Shown here: in pieces, positions 31,202-40,507 of the stretch
How positions within the stretch are numbered: the first letter of the stretch is position 1
Layout: every line of letters begins with the position of its first letter
Assembly: GCF_000006445.2 (NCBI RefSeq)
Contig: NC_006047.2
Span: 1,550,001 to 1,614,000 of the forward strand
DNA length: 64,000 nucleotides
Origin: Debaryomyces hansenii CBS767
Taxonomy: Eukaryota > Ascomycota > Pichiomycetes > Serinales > Debaryomycetaceae
Direction of reading: 5' to 3'
Notes under the pieces: generated by a model
Told to the model about the DNA's origin: nothing
Databases searched by the model: none
What the model saw: only the letters and a program-made list of their open reading frames with translations
Translations under genes and position numbers: made by a program

Positions 31202-33601
31202 TTATATAATTACACAATCTCCTAAACTTAAGCCGTACATAACCTTCTCAACATCCCTCTTAATTAACGGCCAATCTTGTCTCCTTTGTACAAACTCATA
31301 AATTTCTTCTTGACCGAATATACCGTTGAATTTTGATAGATCACTAACCAATTTTCCGATAGATTTCGACTCATTACCTCCTATTAAATAGATACTGCCA
31401 ACTTTCTTAAGTGACTGATATAACGGTATAATCATTCTTTTATTTGTCTTAATATGATTAACAATAAAATCGTAATATAGGTTCAAGTCAGATATAAGGT
31501 TTATTGCTCCAGATACTGATATGGTGCTCCTCTTCAAAGTTTTCACTAGTAACTGGAAAAATCGCTCAGCAATTTCTTGTTGAAATACTTCAACAATAGA
31601 CTTGTCAGTACTCCCGACGAGTAAATCAATATTATTATCCAATATCTTAACAACTTTGGTCGCTGCCTCCGTGGGTCCATCCATTACAGTCGAAGTATTA
31701 GATGGAGGGTTGTAATCGGAATCTTTCAAATAAGTCTTATAAGCATTTTCTATTTCTGTCATTAAAACATCGATTCCTATATTCAAACCATCAGCAACAT
31801 AATTATCTACTAAACCTTCAAGTTTCTTTTTGTTTTGCAAGGCCGGATTCAAAATGGAATTCTCATGCTTTACTATGTGACGGTTGAGCATTTCCTCTTT
31901 ATAAAAAATATCTATCATCTGTATAATCATATCAGCCATATTAATTAATTCACAATATAAGACCAAAGGCTCAATAAATGAATCCGAATTCGAATCTAGC
32001 TCTAGTTCTTTAGGGTTATATGTTTTCAAATACTCCAAGGCCTTTTCAAACCCCGGTCTTAAGTGTTCATTTCCAGTAGAATCAATCACAGTAATGAATA
32101 CTTCTTGTGTGCTTGCTGAAATATCATTCTTCAACGCAACTATTGAGAAATCCCTAAAATTCAATAACCTGTTGAATGAACCTCTCGCCTCCTTTAAAAT
32201 ATCCATAACCAATTCTAAACTAAATATCTTGTTCAAAGATTTCAAATTCTCTGACAATATCTTTGTCTTTGCTTGGATCTCTGAATAATTTTTCTCATCT
32301 GATTCACTCTCATCCTTGTTAGACGAAGCATTGATAGTAAATACCTTTTTAAAACTAGTTAAAAAATCATTCTTAGTTTCAACCTTAACATGCTTTAAGA
32401 TACTCTGAGTGGTCTCTGCTTCCCGCCTTGAAAACGAATCCTTCCAATCTTTGATGCTCTGATTAGAATTACCTTTAAATATCAGCAATTCCTCTCGTAT
32501 ATACTCAGCCGCGAACGATTCGTACAGCATGTCGATTAATTCACGAACTAAACGAGGATAACTAGGCCCCACGTTCTCACATTCAGTTAATTTTTCAATA
32601 AAAGTAGTTGTTAATATTTGGTATAAATAGGGCACTAAAGTTAAATACATTAGTTTAGGCTTGGAGGCATCTAATAATGCCATAAACAATTCCATGACTT
32701 GATTCGCAATAAGCTCCTCACAAACCTTATACATCATTGGAATTTCTTGAGGAAAAATCTGATCTATTATTCTTGCCTCATTATTAAATATTTTGGCTAA
32801 ATCTTCAATAAATTTGTCAAATAAACTAATATTAAGGTCATATGAGGTGTCCTCTTCTGAAGAATTTGTATCTATAAGATTTTCTTTTTCAACAAAGTAT
32901 TCATTCGCTTGAAACTCTTCTATATTAAAGAACCTGCACTCTTCATTGTCAAATATACTCTTTTGAAGAAAAAAATCAATCAATGTCTGCTGATTTTTTA
33001 AACGAATTAGAATTTTGACGAATTTTCGTGTTTTAGCATAGTCTTGTATATCATAATGAATCTCTAATTCTCTTAGTAGCGCATTTTCAAATATTTCAAA
33101 TAAAGAATTGATTTTGTCTTTGATTATTAAACCCGATTGTTCATCATAGTCAATTTTGTTGAGCTTTAAAAGATTGTCTAATATTTTGGCTTGGTCCTCG
33201 GGTGTCTGAAAATCTTTAAAAATCTTCAATTTATTGTATGGTTTATGAGAAAGTAAATCGTTGTAATAAGGGTAGAGGCATCGGTATATTTTTCGTACCT
33301 GAAGTTTTGCTACTTTAGGTGATTTTACAACTTTGTCCAAACATACCAATGGATTATCCAATCCATATAATTCAATTTTTTGGCTGCTGGGCATAATCCC
33401 ATGTTCCCATACTCCCATATCTTTCAATTTTGAAACCCAAAGATTAGGATCATTAACTGTTCTGAATGTATTTCTTGATACTTGGCCAAAAGATAATAAA
33501 TCTTGCACAGATAAATATTTCGATATATTTCTAGCAACCAGTACAGGTATCACTTGAGAATTATAAACATCTATATCTGAATTCCATATTACTTGTGCCA
33601 T
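31202..33601 (-). CDS. RCY1: Recyclin-1: F-box protein of endocytic recycling
   Basis: A 799-residue protein (the frame can be read from GTG 33616; the first usable ATG is 33601). An F-box lies near the N-terminus (IPVLVARNISKYLSVQDLLSFGQVS, residues ~15-60). The large helical remainder fits the exocyst Sec10-like fold of Rcy1. The C-terminus is CVII, a CAAX box whose final Ile favours geranylgeranylation. In yeast Rcy1 binds Skp1 and is needed for recycling of the v-SNARE Snc1 from early endosomes. In Candida species RCY1 is a neighbour of the mating-type locus, as it is here (4.4 kb from MATalpha1), so it is a useful synteny anchor. Confidence 0.9.
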   Translation of the reverse strand: MAQVIWNSDIDVYNSQVIPVLVARNISKYLSVQDLLSFGQVSRNTFRTVNDPNLWVSKLKDMGVWEHGIMPSSQKIELYGLDNPLVCLDKVVKSPKVAKLQVRKIYRCLYPYYNDLLSHKPYNKLKIFKDFQTPEDQAKILDNLLKLNKIDYDEQSGLIIKDKINSLFEIFENALLRELEIHYDIQDYAKTRKFVKILIRLKNQQTLIDFFLQKSIFDNEECRFFNIEEFQANEYFVEKENLIDTNSSEEDTSYDLNISLFDKFIEDLAKIFNNEARIIDQIFPQEIPMMYKVCEELIANQVMELFMALLDASKPKLMYLTLVPYLYQILTTTFIEKLTECENVGPSYPRLVRELIDMLYESFAAEYIREELLIFKGNSNQSIKDWKDSFSRREAETTQSILKHVKVETKNDFLTSFKKVFTINASSNKDESESDEKNYSEIQAKTKILSENLKSLNKIFSLELVMDILKEARGSFNRLLNFRDFSIVALKNDISASTQEVFITVIDSTGNEHLRPGFEKALEYLKTYNPKELELDSNSDSFIEPLVLYCELINMADMIIQMIDIFYKEEMLNRHIVKHENSILNPALQNKKKLEGLVDNYVADGLNIGIDVLMTEIENAYKTYLKDSDYNPPSNTSTVMDGPTEAATKVVKILDNNIDLLVGSTDKSIVEVFQQEIAERFFQLLVKTLKRSTISVSGAINLISDLNLYYDFIVNHIKTNKRMIIPLYQSLKKVGSIYLIGGNESKSIGKLVSDLSKFNGIFGQEEIYEFVQRRQDWPLIKRDVEKVMYGLSLGDCVII

Positions 33602-33779
33602 ATTCTGAGCATTCACATGTAATGCTTTATGGTTACTTTGACTAAATATTTATCTTCAATATTTATCTTCTAAAAATGTCTCATAGAATGCGAAAACAAA
33701 ACGAAGCCTTAATTCTAGAAATCAATAATCTAATTTATATATTAGATAATACATGTATATAGACCATTTATGTGGTAAA

Positions 33780-36308
33780 ATGTTTAATAACTTAAGGCGA
33801 TATCGAAGTAGCCGAAGAATTAAAATATGGAATATTGATTCACCGTGCAAAAGTCATATTGTATTTTTAAGTTCAAATAATGATCATCAAAAAATTAATT
33901 TTGAAGACAATTCAAGCATAAAACCAAATTCGATCAAGAAGAAAGTCTCTGAGTTTTTGATCAACTTAATAAAACAAGAGACCAAAATACTTGCAGATAC
34001 TTTAATTATTAGGGAAACTGAGATACAGGAAAGTGATAGGGTTATTAGTGACATCGTTTTTGAAACGGTATATTCTAAGTTAGACCCAAAAATTAAAGAA
34101 GATGTGGAAAGAACGGCAGACACGTACAATAAACTTGCCCTCATACTTACATATAACCCTATTGTAATACATCCACTGATTTATATCAATTTTTCCAATT
34201 CAACATCCCTTCAAAATGATACGAAGAAAATGATTCTTAGACGGTTGGCATATCATGGAAGGTTTGAAGAATGTTGGAAAATTGCACTTAATAGCATTGA
34301 AACTTTAAATGACGTTGATGAATACATAGAAACCATAACTGATGAACTAAAACAAAATAATAATCTTGAATTCGGGATTTATGAACTTTTGTCCGCTTGC
34401 GATAGAATAGTTTCAAATCCAAGCCTAAAGCATACAATAATCGAAACAATCTGTCATAGTAATGATCTCAATAAGGATATATTTTTCTCAAGTATTGAGT
34501 ATCAGAATGAACTTAAGAATTTTGAGACACTAGAAACGCTAGAGAATACCAAAGCAAAATACTTACGTAGCACCATCCCATATTTCCGCCTTTTATATTT
34601 CAAAAGGAAGCTAAAGTTGGCCTTGACAGCTAACTCGCATTGCGTTCAAAGCGTTCAAGTTCATGAAATCGTGAAGAATATTATACAAGATAAAGACATT
34701 GTTGAAACGCAAGGTTGGATATCTTCTGTTTTATCGTCCTCGGCTATTGAATGTTTACCCAATGACATAAATTCACTGCAAATTATATACCCGTTATCCG
34801 ATAAGTCTAATAGTTTGTTTTTTGAGTACTTCATTAAAAAGTGTTCGGCGTATGATTATATCCATGTAAATGATTATGACTTCTTGCATATATTACAGCA
34901 TTCTCAACCTGAGCATATAAGAGCTATCTACTTGCTTTACAGAAAGAGTTACAATCTAGAATTTTCCCAAGTGAATTCGCATATAATCAATTATTTAATG
35001 AGATTGATGCTCATTACTAAAAATGTTGATCTAATAACTACATGTATAGTGGAATGTTACAGCCTAATTAATGATGAAATATTAACTTCTGCTTTAGTTA
35101 AAATATTCAGAGATTCGAGAGAGGACTTCAAGACGATAGCAAACAAGATAAAGGGTAGTAAAAATGATACCAGAAAATCGAAGATTCTTAATGATTTCAT
35201 AAACAAAATAACACTCAGTGAAAAAGAACATCAAATTTCATTAGATTCTTTACTATACATTGTCAAGCGCTTCAATAAGTCTGATCTTGCCTCCGAAATT
35301 GTCCTTACTATGTTGCCAAAAATAAAATCTACGGAAATTGATCAAAATTCAACCATAAGCTTTTACATGTATATCATACAAAATATCCGAGTATCCAGTT
35401 ACGTTTTAGTTGAAATGGCTAGAAGCTTTATATTGAAAGAGAAAATATTTGATGAGAAGCTACTCACGGAATTTTTTGCAACACTCTTGCGTAGAATATG
35501 GAACAAAGAGCAAATCATGAAACGGAACAATCGTGAAAAAAAATCTGATGATTTTCAAGAACTTTTCAAACTTGCAACTAAAAAAGAACGGGCAAGGTTT
35601 CATAATCGAATCCGTGCGTTAGGCCAAATTTTATCATTGTTGGAAGCCAAGGAAACTGCTATGGTTTTCAATACACTATACAACTTTATCTTTAGTAGTT
35701 CATTTCAGTTTGTCCTTTCTGACTATGGTAAAAAATATATCATTGACAGCTTGGTATCTGAAACCATGAGATTCATAAATAAGGCTAATAAGAATACACC
35801 CAAGCTAGGAATCATAAAAATGCGTGATTTTCTAGGAGGTCTTTGCTTTGAATCGCGCTCTGTACAATGTGCGCTTTATAAATACATGGTAGAGGATGAA
35901 CCTCTGAAATGTATTAAGCTTCTCCATACTTATGAGAATAATAAATCATATTTGACAAATGACGTTATGAGATCGATCATGTCAGGAATATTACATTCGC
36001 CAAAATTAAACGATAAAGAAAAGCTTCATTTATTTCGGTATTTCAGAACTGAATTGCTTAATCTAAATTTTAAAAGCACTATCCATCCAAGCACAGCGAT
36101 CGAATTATTAAATCTTGTTATTGGTATAGCGGAAAAAGATCCAATTAAATCAATAGATTCCATGAGATGGGTATTGGAATTTGCAAACAAGAAAAGAATA
36201 CCTAAATCTATCATTGCTAACTTTGCACGAAGATTAATGCTACATCAGGATAATCCCCCACTCTCAGTGCGGAACGCAATAATAGATGACTTAGAGAGGT
36301 ACAAATGA
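33780..36308 (+). CDS. Predicted mitochondrial helical-repeat protein
   Basis: 842 residues from the ATG at 33780; another in-frame ATG at 33753 would add nine residues. The later start gives a strong presequence (MFNNLRRYRSSRRIKIWN, rich in Arg and lacking acid residues). The mature part is helical, Lys/Asn/Ile-rich, with no catalytic motif. C-terminal segments such as RIRALGQILSLLEAKETAMVFN and ESRSVQCALYKYMVEDEPLKCIKLLHTY suggest TPR/PPR-like repeats, so an RNA-binding translation or RNA-stability factor for a mitochondrial transcript is the best guess. The orthologue is not identified. It is divergent from RCY1 across 178 bp. Confidence 0.6.
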   Translation: MFNNLRRYRSSRRIKIWNIDSPCKSHIVFLSSNNDHQKINFEDNSSIKPNSIKKKVSEFLINLIKQETKILADTLIIRETEIQESDRVISDIVFETVYSKLDPKIKEDVERTADTYNKLALILTYNPIVIHPLIYINFSNSTSLQNDTKKMILRRLAYHGRFEECWKIALNSIETLNDVDEYIETITDELKQNNNLEFGIYELLSACDRIVSNPSLKHTIIETICHSNDLNKDIFFSSIEYQNELKNFETLETLENTKAKYLRSTIPYFRLLYFKRKLKLALTANSHCVQSVQVHEIVKNIIQDKDIVETQGWISSVLSSSAIECLPNDINSLQIIYPLSDKSNSLFFEYFIKKCSAYDYIHVNDYDFLHILQHSQPEHIRAIYLLYRKSYNLEFSQVNSHIINYLMRLMLITKNVDLITTCIVECYSLINDEILTSALVKIFRDSREDFKTIANKIKGSKNDTRKSKILNDFINKITLSEKEHQISLDSLLYIVKRFNKSDLASEIVLTMLPKIKSTEIDQNSTISFYMYIIQNIRVSSYVLVEMARSFILKEKIFDEKLLTEFFATLLRRIWNKEQIMKRNNREKKSDDFQELFKLATKKERARFHNRIRALGQILSLLEAKETAMVFNTLYNFIFSSSFQFVLSDYGKKYIIDSLVSETMRFINKANKNTPKLGIIKMRDFLGGLCFESRSVQCALYKYMVEDEPLKCIKLLHTYENNKSYLTNDVMRSIMSGILHSPKLNDKEKLHLFRYFRTELLNLNFKSTIHPSTAIELLNLVIGIAEKDPIKSIDSMRWVLEFANKKRIPKSIIANFARRLMLHQDNPPLSVRNAIIDDLERYK

Positions 36309-36740
36309 ATCTCTACTGAGCATGATAAGCATAACTTGAATACGCATTCTAGTATTTACTGTATAATAATGTATATAATAATTAATAGATATAAATAATA
36401 GACCAGTATTGTTGTAGAGTTTAGAATTTGTCAAGGACTCTATTAGCGAATCTGCTCTTTGTTCTCTCTATTGGTTGCAAAACTCTCTTACATAAATCAA
36501 TTACTAGGTAATTTCATTTTCTATTAGTTTTTGCTTAATATAACTGCGCATATATCATTCAAGGTTCTTTTGTATCATTCTGAACCCGAATAACTGCATA
36601 AATGTATTGGAACCCCCTTCTTCACTCGATCGGCTTGGATCGTATAGTTTAATCTGATTCACGTGAATTGCTCTTTAGTCAAAAATGACTTTACCTGAAT
36701 TAAGCCTTTCTTTGAAATTCTTCATAAATATCCAAAGAAT
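36309..36740. other. Intergenic region upstream of the pirin gene
   Basis: 432 bp of AT-rich sequence. The only notable signal is TCACGTGA at 36659-36666, 75 bp before the pirin ATG. Confidence 0.5.
36659..36666. promoter_or_regulatory. TCACGTGA E-box in the pirin promoter
   Basis: A perfect palindrome 75 bp upstream of the pirin start codon, at a typical distance for a Cbf1-type upstream element. Confidence 0.4.
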
Positions 36741-37673
36741 ATGAGCTTTAGAACGGTTTATAAGATACTCGGGGCGATAGAAAAAACAGAGGGTTTAGGA
36801 GTCAAAATTCGTCGCTCAATTGGAAACTTGCCCTTGAAAAAGTTCAATCCATTCTTATTGTTCGATCACTTTGAAGCAAGTGAAGGATCGGGTTTCGAAC
36901 CTCATCCTCATCTAGGACATGAGACAATAACATTAGTGCTAAATGGTGCTATCGCTCATGAAGACTTTACGGGTTCGAAAGGTGTAATATATCCAGGTGA
37001 TTTGCAATTCATGACAGCAGGAAGAGGAATTGTTCATACAGAGATGCCTGTGCAAACGTCTGACAAGTCACTTACTGCAGGTATTCAAGTATGGGTTGAC
37101 TTGCCTGAAGGTTTGAAAGAATCAAAACCTCGTTACCGTGACTTGAGAAGTAATGAAATTCCAGAAGCTATGGAACAAAATGGAAAATTACACATTAAAA
37201 TCATTTCTGGAAACTATGCCGGTATTGGATCTTTGAAGGACTTAGCGTATACTCCTATCCATTATTATCACATTACTATGAAGCCGGGTGCAATTTTTAA
37301 GCAAAAACTACCGAAGGATTTTAATTTCTTCTTGTACATAATCAGAGGGGATAATTTAGTTATCAACAATGAATACCAGGTTAAGGAACATGATACATGT
37401 TTGTTCAATAGAGATGGTGATGAGATCAGTTGTAAGAATGCCTCTAGCGGCAACCAAAACGAAAATGAAGGTGCTTCCGAGTTTGTTTTGATAGGTGGTA
37501 AAACACTAGACCAGAAGGTAAACAGATATGGTACTTTTGTTGCAACCTCTCAATCAAGAGTAAGACAAGGGTTGGAAGATTATTCGCATGCTAGTAATGG
37601 TTTTGAAAATTTGAAGACTTGGAAAAGTTCAATTGGTAATGATACATCAACAAATAAAGCAAAGGAAAGCTAA
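36741..37673 (+). CDS. Pirin-family cupin protein
   Basis: A 310-residue bicupin of the pirin family. Iron ligands are all present: H55 and H57 in PHPHLGHETIT, H99 and E101 in GRGIVHTEMP (human pirin uses H56, H58, H101, E103). The N-terminal cupin is well conserved (FNPFLLFDHFEASEG); the C-terminal cupin is followed by a ~45-residue tail with no known motif. Pirins are nuclear or cytosolic Fe proteins with reported redox-sensing or quercetinase activity. Candida albicans has several (PRN genes), some linked to oxidative and drug stress; which one corresponds is not clear. It is convergent with MATalpha1, with a 280-bp gap. Confidence 0.88.
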   Translation: MSFRTVYKILGAIEKTEGLGVKIRRSIGNLPLKKFNPFLLFDHFEASEGSGFEPHPHLGHETITLVLNGAIAHEDFTGSKGVIYPGDLQFMTAGRGIVHTEMPVQTSDKSLTAGIQVWVDLPEGLKESKPRYRDLRSNEIPEAMEQNGKLHIKIISGNYAGIGSLKDLAYTPIHYYHITMKPGAIFKQKLPKDFNFFLYIIRGDNLVINNEYQVKEHDTCLFNRDGDEISCKNASSGNQNENEGASEFVLIGGKTLDQKVNRYGTFVATSQSRVRQGLEDYSHASNGFENLKTWKSSIGNDTSTNKAKES

Positions 37674-37953
37674 TAGTGCTGGTCAATGTATCAAAGGCTC
37701 AAGAACGCAATTAGATTATAAACCTTTATTGTTTCGGGATATATGGATTTCACAAATACGTGATATCAGAGCAGACTTAGGCAGGTTCACAAACGTATAC
37801 TTTCAATTCTTTGGTGATTTCGTAGCTTTTGAGCAGACATTGAGACTGATCATTTAGCACATCTACAGAACACTGTACAATTTGGGATAAACGAATTAAT
37901 GGGTATTTTGATCATTTATTAATACATATAATATTTACAGTTATAGAATCACC

Positions 37954-38592
37954 TCACACAGTACCAATATAATAGATATCCTCAACGGCATTTTCATTAT
38001 TTCGAGAGGAAAATGTCCAACTTTCATTCCTAACTGTGCTAGTATATGGGATTGGAAATGTCTCCACCTCCAAACCCAAGGCCTTGAAAAGCCAATCCAC
38101 AAAATCTTGGTTGATCGCTTGCGAGTTATATTCTATTGCATATCTATTCCAAATTGCCTTATTAGGCTCATTTTTCCATAGCTTTCCAAGTAAAGTCGAG
38201 AGCTCCCTTTGGTGCTCTACGTTATAAATGGATCGACTGTAGAAGGATCTGAATGCCATAAACCCATTAAGACACCTGGTCTTTTTGCACCTGATTCTAC
38301 TCTTCCGGGTCGGCACCTTCATGTCAAATAATTGAGATCCCCATGAACTATCACCGGCGCAGTTTCTCGTGGCTTGGTTGAACCTGATTAAAATCTCTTG
38401 AAGATCTATTGATGGGGTTGGTAAGGACGGAAGCTCTGTGAAAAAAACCACCTGCATCGACTTCACTTTTCTTTGCCGTCCTATATCTATAGCCTCATTT
38501 TTAATATTGCTGTTACTTCTTTTCCCTGTTTTGGATACAGTAAACCTCGATGTAAACCTTTTAGGAATAACCTTCGCTACCTCACTAGTCAT
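37954..38592 (-). CDS. MATALPHA1: Mating-type protein MATalpha1 (alpha-box transcription factor)
   Basis: A 212-residue protein from the ATG at 38592; the frame extends to a GTG at 38622 but no ATG lies there. The alpha box spans roughly residues 103-175. It starts at RCLNGFMAFRSFYSR, the family hallmark, continues through LSTLLGKLWKNEPNKAIWNRYA and ends near FVDWLFKALGLEVE. No intron is needed. Alpha1 proteins bind DNA with Mcm1 and activate alpha-specific genes such as pheromone and receptor. The gene shares strand and locus with MATa1 and MATa2, so both mating types are encoded in one allele. Its 5' side is a ~1-kb spacer. Confidence 0.93.
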   Translation of the reverse strand: MTSEVAKVIPKRFTSRFTVSKTGKRSNSNIKNEAIDIGRQRKVKSMQVVFFTELPSLPTPSIDLQEILIRFNQATRNCAGDSSWGSQLFDMKVPTRKSRIRCKKTRCLNGFMAFRSFYSRSIYNVEHQRELSTLLGKLWKNEPNKAIWNRYAIEYNSQAINQDFVDWLFKALGLEVETFPIPYTSTVRNESWTFSSRNNENAVEDIYYIGTV

Positions 38593-39596
38593 ATTTCGCA
38601 ATTCGTGGTTGATTATTATCACAATATACGTATTGGTTCAAAAGAAAAATATAATAACATAAAAAAACCTTTACAACGCAAAATACATCTTTACTACCAT
38701 TGACCCCATTACTCTGTGACAGAAACATACCACATTTAGTTTATCATCATTATTTCTGGTCCCCACATATTTTGTTTCAGGATAGTACATTATCGCATTA
38801 TCGCACTCACATTGCACCAAATATACGACATATTAGAAGCCGACACTGTTAACTATATAGCACACGAGCTCTTGCATCTCTTCTACAAGTCATGGATTGA
38901 CATGTAGGGCAAAGAGCAGCCATTAGGGCAATTTGCAATTCGAACTCGCAGCCAGTCTTCTTCTTTTGAAGGATATGTAGTAAAGTCATGACTGTAACAT
39001 ATTATTAAAAGTGTAAGACAAATTCACCTGGATAGGATAGCCAGCCATCTCTTAACACATTACAGAGTCCGGGTACAACTTTATAGGAGAATCATTCCTA
39101 TATTTGCAAGAGATCCCACAAGTAGAATTTTATTGGAATAGCATTTTTTGCGCATTCACCCATTATATATAGATATCATGGTATCTGAGGATACCAAGAA
39201 TAACATATAATATGGTAAGATTATCAGAGGTGTCTATCTAAATGGGTGTCAAGGGCAATGAATACATTCCCAATTGAGAACCGACAATGATAAACAATAG
39301 TGTTGTCAGGTACCACAAAATTACGGTAATTAGTTGCAACTCCAATTTCAGTCAACTTGGAGAAGACTTACATTATAATATTAGTTTACATAACCGACGT
39401 TTTGCTGTAGTCAGTTTGTTACAATAAGCCACGCATCATTGATGGTTTATAACTGGGGTATTGTGAAGCACGAATAGGATTGCGGTAAAACCAGGTTGTA
39501 TATCGAGAAAATTATAGACATATAAGGGATATATTAAACAGAGACAATATTTAGCATAATTTATATTTTACGACACTTTATATGGTAACACGGATC
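38593..39596. other. MATalpha1-MATa1 spacer
   Basis: A gene-free kilobase between the MATalpha1 start and the end of MATa1. I read all frames and found no ORF of note and no helix-3 pattern (WFxNxR) of a MATalpha2 remnant. It must hold the MATalpha1 promoter. One small perfect hairpin is present at 39179-39196. Confidence 0.6.
39179..39196. repeat. Short inverted repeat (7-bp stem, 4-nt loop)
   Basis: TGGTATC and GATACCA flank a TGAG loop inside the MAT spacer. It is small enough to be chance; a protein dyad site is possible. Confidence 0.4.
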
Positions 39597-40216
39597 TCAT
39601 TCTGAGACGTTTCTTCTATTTGTAAACTAAACTGTTAGTAACCATCTGTTGAGAGAGTTTCTTTTCGTACGTACCCATGCACCCACTTGAGTTGGACTTA
39701 ATCCGCACTTTTTTGCAATAATATGTCGTTCTTTGCTCGTAGGGTATGAATTAGTCTTAAAAACATTCTCTAGGAACCTGTTTGATGCTTCTGAATCACA
39801 TTTGTAGCTTCCCTTTTTATTTGGAAACACATTCGTATTTTCGTGGACCTCACGGCCAAACCTAGACACCTTTCGTTGTTGCTGTAAATGAGGGTCTGGA
39901 GTCTCACAGGTCACCGAAATCGATGCTTCCTCTAAGAGAAATCCGTGAGAATAGCCCTTTTCTTTTAATAATTGATATCTATCTATAACCTTGCCATCAC
40001 TGGATATATTTTCGTATTCATTTTTAACATTTAGAGTCAAGTTGCTACCATTACTACTGCTAGGCTTATATTGTTAGTCGCATGTAAATTCGTCGTGATC
40101 TCAGTTTTACGTACCTCCGAGATATGTCCTGACTCCACCCTAGTTGTATATGCCTTGATGTTCTCGTTCTCTGGGACCTCTACCACAACATCATGAGACT
40201 TTGTATATCCCTCCAT
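39597..40216 (-). CDS. MATA1: Mating-type protein MATa1 (homeodomain), three exons
   Basis: Spliced model: exon 1 40216-40115 (34 codons), exon 2 40064-39675 (130 codons), exon 3 39626-39597 (9 codons plus stop), giving 173 residues. All junctions are in phase 0. Exon 2 carries most of the homeodomain (FLENVFKTNSYPTSKERH, then IAKKCGLSPTQVGAW). Exon 3 supplies FTNRRNVSE, restoring the invariant W164, F165, N167 and R169 of helix 3 (homeodomain positions 48, 49, 51, 53). Without splicing the frame reads WVRTKR and looks falsely degenerate. In Saccharomyces a1 works as a heterodimer with alpha2 to repress haploid genes; no alpha2 is visible here, so its partner is unclear. The start at 40216 is the only in-frame ATG of exon 1. 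Confidence 0.88.
39627..39674 (-). other. MATa1 intron 2 (48 nt)
   Basis: Donor GTACGT, perfect branch site TACTAAC, acceptor TTTAG. A CAG directly after the branch site is too close to use. Splicing here completes the homeodomain helix 3. Confidence 0.88.
40065..40114 (-). other. MATa1 intron 1 (50 nt)
   Basis: Donor GTACGT, branch GACTAAC, acceptor AAG eight bases downstream. Later TAG and CAG acceptors would each throw the reading frame out; the AAG is the first AG and keeps phase 0. Confidence 0.75.
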
Positions 40217-40507
40217 ATTGTATGCGTTGTCAAAAATAGAGATCAATACAAATTGCAATTATCGCTTTATATTCAGTTGTAAATAGTATAACGATGGTTG
40301 TTATACGTATCGATGTAATCTAGGCATTAGTTTCATATTGAGAGGAGGTCTGTAACCTAGTGTCTTGTTTCTATGGCACCAGAAGTTACAATGGTTGCAA
40401 TTCACAACTTTCGCGATTACAGACAATATTATATTGGAGAGATAATACGAATGCTGGCTTATCTATTTAAAGAAACACACTACTAAGTTCTTCAAACAGC
40501 TTCAATA

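Noticed and set aside
38593..38622. Longer MATalpha1 beginning MIIINHELRN
   Set aside because: The codon at 38622 is GTG, not ATG; the first ATG is at 38592.
39627..40040. MATa1 homeodomain apparently lacking Asn51 and Phe49 (WVRTKR)
   Set aside because: This is intron sequence read as protein. A 48-nt intron with a perfect TACTAAC restores WFTNRR.
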